Below are positions 57,561 through 64,000 of a stretch of DNA of 64,000 nucleotides, piece after piece (positions within the stretch are counted from its first letter, which is position 1; every line of letters starts with the position of its first letter). A program made the translations under genes and the position numbers. Location: positions 20,001 to 84,000 of the forward strand of contig JAIVEN010000013.1 of the NCBI GenBank assembly GCA_026686845.1, given 5' to 3'. The stretch is from Adenanthera pavonina (lineage: Eukaryota > Streptophyta > Magnoliopsida > Fabales > Fabaceae). The notes below the pieces were generated by a model. That model ran no database searches. It saw only the letters and a program-made list of their open reading frames with translations, and was not told the DNA's origin.

Positions 57561-60084
57561 TGATATGACTATATTTTACCATATTTTTATCCCCTAAATC
57601 TAATATTTTTATCGCATTATTTTAGTTATTTTGTGGTTTTAAGAGTTTTTTCATCTTTTAGTCAGTTTTGAGTAATTTGTAAAAAAAAATGTGTTAAATC
57701 CTTGGTTTTAAACTCATTTTGTGATATTTTATTATATTCGATGAATTTGGTGGCCAATTTTTTTTTCTATTTGTGCATATTCGATTAATTGAGTGATTAA
57801 ATTAGGGTTTTCTACGTGATTTTGAGTGGGATTTTTTCTGGTCCATTTTATTATCCATTTAATGTCATTCATCAATCCACATGATTAGATTTTCATCCAT
57901 GTTGTAACCATTTTCATGTGTTATTTCATTTTCCACTTTCCTAAGATACTCATAGTTAAAGTCTTACTTGAAATTAATTTTAATTTTCCTTAATGATTTA
58001 GGATTTAATCACATAATTATTATTTAGAGTACTTAATTATGATTAATTTGAGTTATCAAATTTGACCATAGTCATTAGGGTTTTCATTTCAGAGTCGGTC
58101 AAAGTTTGGTTAATAAAGAGTATCTTAGTTAATTTTCCTAGGAAGCCTATTTTCTTCCTATCTTCTTAGGTATTTTTAGTACTTTCTTTCCATCATTTTT
58201 AGAAAGTTCTCCCTTGATTTTTCATGTTAAATTTTGTGCTAATCCATGTCCCAATTATGCTTAATTTGATTTCATAATTCTAGACCTAAGTTTTATGTTA
58301 AAATTTTACATCATTGAATAAATCACTTCTTAATTATATTTTGTAACATATTTTGATGGGTCTTTAGGTATGGATATGTTGTCAAGTCAATGGGCTAGAG
58401 GGCCACTTAAATGGCACAAGGAATAAGGCCCATTGGTCTACTACATCCACATCACATCCTAGTTACCATTTACTAATCCACCTAAGCACCTTTTTTAGAA
58501 ATTATCTCCATACCCCTTCTTAAAGCCCAAAACACCTAACCTTACTCATTTGGCATCATAATTCTGATCTCAAAGAGGCTATTATTGTGCTCCATCTTAG
58601 CTCCCAAGCCATTCTCATCACTCTCATTCATTCCTTCCAACTGATCCCAATTCTCTCTCAAAAATCCATCAATTTCACTCACTTTCTCACCAAATCCTTC
58701 CATCTCTCCACATTTTAGTCTCTTTCCTTCCATTTACCCACTCAAATATCATCTCCATATCACTAAATCAGGTCTGGTTGAACCGGATTCAAGGAAGAAC
58801 ATCTACAAATAGATTGAAGCCATATTGAAGGAGACAAGCTAACCTAGGCAATTTCAAGCTTCATCTCTTTGTTTTCTTCAATTGAGGCCATGATCCAAGC
58901 TATGTTCTATTTCTACACCTTTAATCCAGTGTGTTCCATAACTTGTGAGAGTTCCAAGTGTTTGTTTCAAGGAGGAGTTAGAAGGAGATGTTGAAGTCTT
59001 AAGGACTCAACCGATTTCTCAAGGGAAAATTTCTTCCATTCTATTGTCTTGTGTTTCCTCTTGATTATCTTAATTAATTATCTTGTAGGGCTTGTAAATT
59101 AGGTTGATTAGGAAGGATTTTAGGTCTATAAATTTGTCAAATTTGGATTCTAATGACTAGACCTCTCATAAGAGAGTGAATAGTGCTACTTTCAATTGAA
59201 ATTTCATGAATGGCAAGTTAATTCTTGATTTCAGCTCTAGCATTGTGTTGTTGTTCTTGATTTAACTTGTTGGTTATCATTGATTACATGTTTTAAATGT
59301 TGAATTAAGACATTTAGCAAAGTGTTTAAGTTGAAATTGAATGGTTATTGGACTGAATTTGCTGATAATTTCCTTGGGACATATTGATAATTCAAAGTGA
59401 ACTTAATAGCTTGAGTTTGTGTTATGCCTTGTAGGTCTTTGTACAAATGCTTGGGTGACATTATAATAACAATTGAACTAGTATTAATTCCTTAATAGGA
59501 TAAATGATTGGGATTGAAATGTGTCATCAATTCTAGGTACCAATTGCATAATTTACCTAGAGACATTGCATCTAGTCTTCTGGTACAAATCTTTATCAAC
59601 TTCCAACTTGAATCAAACACATTTCATTACATCAAAACTTCTCTCGTTCTACAATTTTTCCTTTCACTTTTTCAGGTCTTGAATTGGCATTCTTTAATCA
59701 TCTTTAGATTTAGTTCACTTAAGAATTTTCAATCAAAACAAATCTCATTCTTACTAGTTTAGAATAAGCATTCATAATCATAGTTTAGCATGGCATGGCA
59801 TTGTATTCTAATATCCATTTGCACTTCATTCTCATGCCAAAACAATCTTCTCATCACCCACTCACTCATTCATTCTTAATTCTTTAGAGTTGCATTTAGT
59901 TAGCCTATTTTAGATTAGATTACATTTTAGTGTTTAGTTTGCATTATCTTTCACATAGCTAGGACTTAGTTAATTGTTGTTCTTTGTTAGCCTCTGATGT
60001 ATAATGGCCTAGGTTGATCTCTATACTATATTCCTTAGAACCTAGATTTAATTGAAGTTAACCTCGTGACAAGGTACAGTTTCA
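57561..60084 (+). mobile_element. Solo LTR, family S (copy 2), perfect TSD
   Basis: It starts TGATATGACTATATTTTACC and ends AAGGTACAGTTTCA, 2524 bp, flanked by TTACC at 57556-57560 and 60085-60089. It aligns along its length with the minus-strand copy at 19014-21458 (TATTTTTATCCCCTAAATCT, TTTTGAGTAATTTGT, GTGATATTTTATTATATTC, GATTTAGGATTTAATCACAT). No internal region remains. Confidence 0.92.
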
Positions 60085-60089
60085 TTACC

Positions 60090-60490
60090 TCAATTGGTTT
60101 AGTATAGAAGAAGATATGAAATTTCAAAAAAAAGATATCAAAATTTGAAAAATTAGATAGCTGCATCAATAGTATTTTTCATGGAATAAAATGTACTGTT
60201 TGGCACAATGGAATTCTAGATGGATATTTTTTCCATGTAGAGGATTGAAAGAGATTTAATATGAAACTTAAATCACTTCAAAATGATTTTTCTAGAATTA
60301 ATTATAATTTTTCAAAATTCAGTTAGAAAGTTAAGGCTACCAAATGAATAGTAACCCGAACTTGAATTTTAAAGTTTTGAGATTTTGATTGGTTTAAGCT
60401 TCCAAATCCTCTTTAAATGACTTCAATGGTTGTCTAATACATGGGAAAAAGACTAAAAAAGTTAAGGTATGACATGGTGACTTGAGGACT
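60090..60490 (+). repeat. Resumed end of LTR copy T3; related to the start of the Athila-type LTR copies
   Basis: The stretch resembles 45640-46080 and 54001-54365: TTTTTCTAGAATTA.TTAT.A, TCCATATTTTTTTC-like, GAGTTAAGCTTC(C/T)AAA, ATAC/TATGGGAAA. It is the continuation of T3 after the solo LTR. The 3' limit near 60490 is approximate. Confidence 0.55.
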
Positions 60491-60769
60491 AGATGTAGAT
60501 CAAGTAGTTGGGTTGAACCAAGATAAACTCCCTGTGAATTACTCTTCTTTCATCCCTTTATCTTCTCCTCTGTTTAACTCTATTTTTGTGTTTCATATTG
60601 ATACATTGGGTAGTTCTCCACAAAGGAAAAAATTTTGTGACATCTAATTCACCCTCCATTTTGGGTAATCAGTCAATCTAACATATACCCCTTGTAATTT
60701 CATTATGAGGTATCAAAAAACCTTTTTACCATTAATCTTTGACATTTTTGTCAAACTTATAGAAACAAA
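60491..60769. other. No feature seen
   Basis: Short T-rich interval between the repeat end and the copia gag remnant. It may be part of either. Confidence 0.4.
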
Positions 60770-61500
60770 TCTTGGCAATATGTCCTTATTGATCACAAAC
60801 TTCACAAGTAGGTTTGTTAGAGTTTGAGAACCTACCTCTACCATGAACTTCCTTTTTGTGAATGTTGACCAAAGTTCCTCCAAGATGCTCTAGGAGTAAA
60901 CTGGAGGTGGGTGGTAAACATACCCATATATCTTGATGGCCATATTAGCAAAGAAGTTGTTCACTAAACTCAGACTCTGAATGTGTTTTAGATGACTCTT
61001 AAAGGTCAAAAGCATTGACCAGAGGTCAATCCTAGTTAAATCTTCCTTGTCTTGAAGATTCACCATAATGGGTCTATATTCAATGTACAGTCTAGTGAGA
61101 GTGACTTTGATCAAGTCAAGCATGGCTATTGAGCTTTCAACAAGCACCAGGTTATGAGCAATTAACTTGATTTTATTTAGATACTACTCCATCTTAGTGG
61201 TTCTCTTCCTCATTCTTTGCAAATCATTTTGCTACACACTAATCCTGGAGTGAGTGTGAGCTCCAAGCAAATCTATCACAGTTTTCCATGGTTGAGCTAA
61301 GTTCTTACAATGCAATAGTTATGACACCATTTACTTGTCATAATTCCTAACATCCAGCTGGAAATCAACTGATCAATGGCTAACCAATTTTCAAAATTAG
61401 GATTAAAAAATGTAGAGACATATAAGTAAAAATTTGAATCATCAATTAATATTTGTGTTTTTGAAGAAAAATCGCAGTCCAATTAGCCTTAATAATTTAT
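60770..61500 (-). pseudogene. Ty1/copia gag remnant with CCHC zinc knuckle
   Basis: On the minus strand the region reads, from 61480 down, NPNFENWLAIDQLISSWMLG, then YLNKIKLIAHNLVLVESSIA, then LTRLYIEYRPIMVNLQDKED and LTRIDLWSMLLTFKSHL. This is the copia gag (UBN2/retrotran_gag) pattern 'N..(Y/F)..W...DQL(L/I)..W(L/I)L...L..EYDP...'. At 60770-60817 a zinc knuckle C-x2-C-x4-H-x4-C (CEVCDQ*GHIAKIC) lies in the expected downstream position, with one Gln-type stop inside. Stops and frameshifts occur throughout. No pol follows in the window. Confidence 0.72.
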
Positions 61501-62700
61501 GTATCAATCCAAGTTAATTGTTAGCCATATCTTTTCAATTTTAATGGCATTAATGCCATCTTAGAGGATAGAAGTAAAGCCAGTAAAATGGGCTAAGTTC
61601 GATAGGCTAGCACAAAAAACCCAATGGGAAGAGCTTTAAATTTTAGAGCCCATATTAAAATTGGGGTTTTTACCTGGGCCTATTAACCTCAGGTAAAAAA
61701 TGGTGGCCTATTTTTATTAAAAATATAAAAGAAAATCCTCCCACCTAAAAAATTTCCATATCCCTCGTCAGTCTTCTTCCTATTCCCAAATCCTAAATTT
61801 CCCAATCTAACCTTACTTCCAATTCCCAAATTTCAGTCTTTCTTCCTTCATTAGTCTCCCATAATGCAAATTTAACTCCTTATTCCTTCCTTTGAGTTTG
61901 AGTGTTCTGTGATCGACCCTTCCTATTTCTACAATCCCGTGTTTAGTAGCGTTGATGTCCCAAAGCCATAAACCCACACACAAACTTCTATCTTCCCTTT
62001 AAGTTCGGTCTCCCTCTCATCTTCCCTTACCATTCCCACACTTAGGTCTTTGGTCTTTTTAGGTTCAATCTTCATACTTGGAGAGACAAAGATGCACCTC
62101 ATGGATCAAGCTCATACTTACTATCACAACTCACCCAACTTAGCTTCGGCAAGGAAATTTTATGTTGGTGGGAAGTTTTTGCACCTTAGTAAAAATGTCT
62201 TGTTTGGAAATTTGTAGTTTAGTTTTGTACCAATAATGAATGAGTTTCTACTTTGACTTTGTTGGAAATTGATCAGCAATCATCAATAAATCAATAAATA
62301 GTTAGAACAAGAAAAGATGGAACAATGTTAACCCAAAAATAAAAAAGAAAAAAGATGGAACACTTTCATGTGAAGCACTTTGTTGGTGCTCATTTCTAGA
62401 TTTAAAAAAGGTGGAAAATAAGAGTATTTGATGGCAATCATTTTCAAATTTTCTTGCTATGCAATCTTTTATTATTATTAAATTAATTAATTATGGACAA
62501 ACACAGAAAGAGGAGGACATTGTTTTCATGCATCCACTTCTCTTGAAGCTGTGTGAAACTAAGACCGTCAAAGTGGTTTTGATGAGATTCTTTCCATTAA
62601 TCTAAGGCTAAGCTTCTTCCAATAGTGCTTTTATGTATTTGTTGTATAATTTCTTGCTGTTTGTTACTTTGGTTTCAATATCATTCTAATAAAAAATTTG
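61501..62700. other. No gene seen
   Basis: AT-rich with a C/T-rich stretch at 61735-62060 (TTCCCAAAT, TCTTCC words). Frames are short and unrecognised. The C/T-rich part may be a leader of an unidentified repeat. Confidence 0.35.
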
Positions 62701-64000
62701 ATTGTTGTTAGTGTAGTTCGAATGCCTAAAAGGGAGGTGAATTAAGCTCTTTAAAATTTTTGCAAAAACAAAATTAATGGAACAGTATAATACTTGTTAG
62801 AAAAACAAAGCACCAACTAAAGAATAAACAGTTGAGGGATAGAGAGGATCAAGTACAATGATTAATTTTGGTTCAGCCATTCCACTTGACTTATGTCAAA
62901 TTCTCAAATTACCACTTGAGATTTTTCATTATCTTAGCAAGATTGAACCAGATTCTTGTAATACCACAGTACAACACCAAGCTCTTCTCTTGTGCTAGAA
63001 AACTCTCCCCACATCGTTACAAAGTGTGTATACAACCAATCCTTTAATGTTTTCCTACACTAAAATTTCTACCCAAAAATAAAAATAAAGTTTACAAAAA
63101 GTAATATCTCACAAAGAGTAGATATGAAACTTTGAAGCTTACTTTCTCACTCTAAAAAGTAGTTGGTAAGGCTTTAATGAGAGTAATAATACTTAATGAT
63201 CTTACCTACTAACTTAAATGTAGTTATATATATATTTAAGCTCAATCTAACTGTTAGAAATGAAAACTATTCGTTACTAAGAGAAATGTAATTTAAACAT
63301 GTAGCATTAAATGCATTGTCAGAGAGGTCAACAAAGTATACATGTTAGTGCACAACCCTCAATTAGCTGTTAGATACATCTTATAACATTAGACTAGGAT
63401 TATCGACAAAGCACACAGGTTAGTTGACAATCGAGTTTCTCATAATATTATAGTGATAACTGTTCAATAATGATTTCATGAAATCCTCGAAGGTTAGTCC
63501 ACAAAGTTGTATGACTAAGGAAACATATAAACTAACTTCTAAGGATAGAAGACAAAGTTTTCTAGGATATTACTCATTTGTCCATAAAGCTTTAGGTCAA
63601 CGATACTTGGTTTCTCCAAAAAAACATAGTTAGTCAACAAACATAAAGGCTTAGTCGACAAAGCTACCAACCCAAAAAACTTGTTGCTCTCGGGTTCACC
63701 ACAGTAGTAGACAAACCTCATATGATTGTCGACAATTGTGCCTTGACAGAGAGACATCATTTTTTGCAACGTAACTTCTCATACAAACTTATCACCCTTT
63801 GTCCACAAAGTTCATTACCAAAAGCAAGAACTTCAATGAAGAATTTTAGTCGATAAACCAACAATGCTTAGTCTACTAAGCTATTTTTGACAAGAAAACC
63901 ACCTTGAAAAACATTGAATAAGTTCCTAAAACTTACTAGAAACCCATCCAAGCAGTGGTAGGCAAAATTAAGCAAGTTTAAAGCACTGTCTACCACTTTA
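62700..64000. repeat. Unidentified dispersed repeat with TTAGTCGACAAAG-like motif cluster, runs off the window
   Basis: It begins near GAATGCCTAAAAGGGAGGTG and AATTAAGCTCTTTAAAA, a word that recalls a common plant LTR-type repeat (GGGGGGTGAATTAG). From about 63325 to 63900 a motif like (G/T)TTAGTCGACAAAG.. recurs some ten times (63325, 63402, 63492, 63549, 63578, 63629, 63652, 63709, 63797, 63849, 63878). The motif cluster resembles in style, but not in exact sequence, that at 41755-42475. No protein remnant is seen. Confidence 0.4.

Overview
This is nuclear DNA from a flowering plant, most likely a eudicot. It is AT-rich and dominated by transposable elements. The only host gene I can support is an intron-containing FAR1/FHY3-family gene, an FRS5 orthologue, at about 3.85-9.35 kb. 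No rRNA operon, tRNA, CRISPR array or bacterial-style operon is visible. I do not name a species.

Layout. 1-3.8 kb: AT-rich flank with a five-unit satellite (period about 187 bp) and a second degenerate tandem block. 3.85-9.35 kb: FRS5, two coding exons separated by a 3.1-kb intron that has absorbed LINE reverse-transcriptase and RNase H remnants and small duplications. 10.1-11.6 kb: a foldback element and a hairpin. About 12.9-34.6 kb: the remains of a CACTA (En/Spm) transposon on the minus strand, heavily interrupted. A hAT-like GGGCC-rich element sits in its 3' half. A copia-like small LTR element sits inside its transposase, and that element is itself split by a 2.4-kb solo LTR. Two solo LTRs of 3.8 and 4.9 kb (Ogre/Tat-like) sit at its 5' side, and the second holds a further solo LTR. 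Most of these have target-site duplications (TSDs) readable by eye, so the insertion order can be reconstructed.

34.66-40.29 kb: an almost complete PIF/Harbinger transposon with terminal inverted repeats, a three-exon DDE transposase and a two-exon Myb/SANT-like partner gene. It landed just after the first bases of a gypsy-type LTR. 40.3-45.7 kb: LTR-like repeats with a decayed 5S rRNA-derived segment at 43.5-43.6 kb. 45.7-55.8 kb: a decayed Athila-type Ty3/gypsy retrotransposon (two 1.81-kb LTR copies, tRNA-Asp-like primer site, gag, protease, RT/RNase H, integrase). A Stowaway MITE splits its RNase H. Nearly all its premature stops look like Gln or Trp codons hit by C-to-T or G-to-A transitions. 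55.8-60.5 kb: another gypsy-type LTR containing a solo LTR with a perfect TSD. 60.7-61.5 kb: a copia gag remnant with a zinc knuckle. 62.7-64 kb: an unidentified repeat rich in a short motif like TTAGTCGACAAAG.

The elements do not work together as a pathway. The window is a stratified record of nested insertions beside one conserved transcription-factor gene, whose family itself descends from a MULE transposase. I found no clearly new biological system. The best leads are the nested solo-LTR stratigraphy, the 5S-derived segment beside an LTR, the deamination-like stop spectrum, and the duplicated block at both ends of the Athila-type element.
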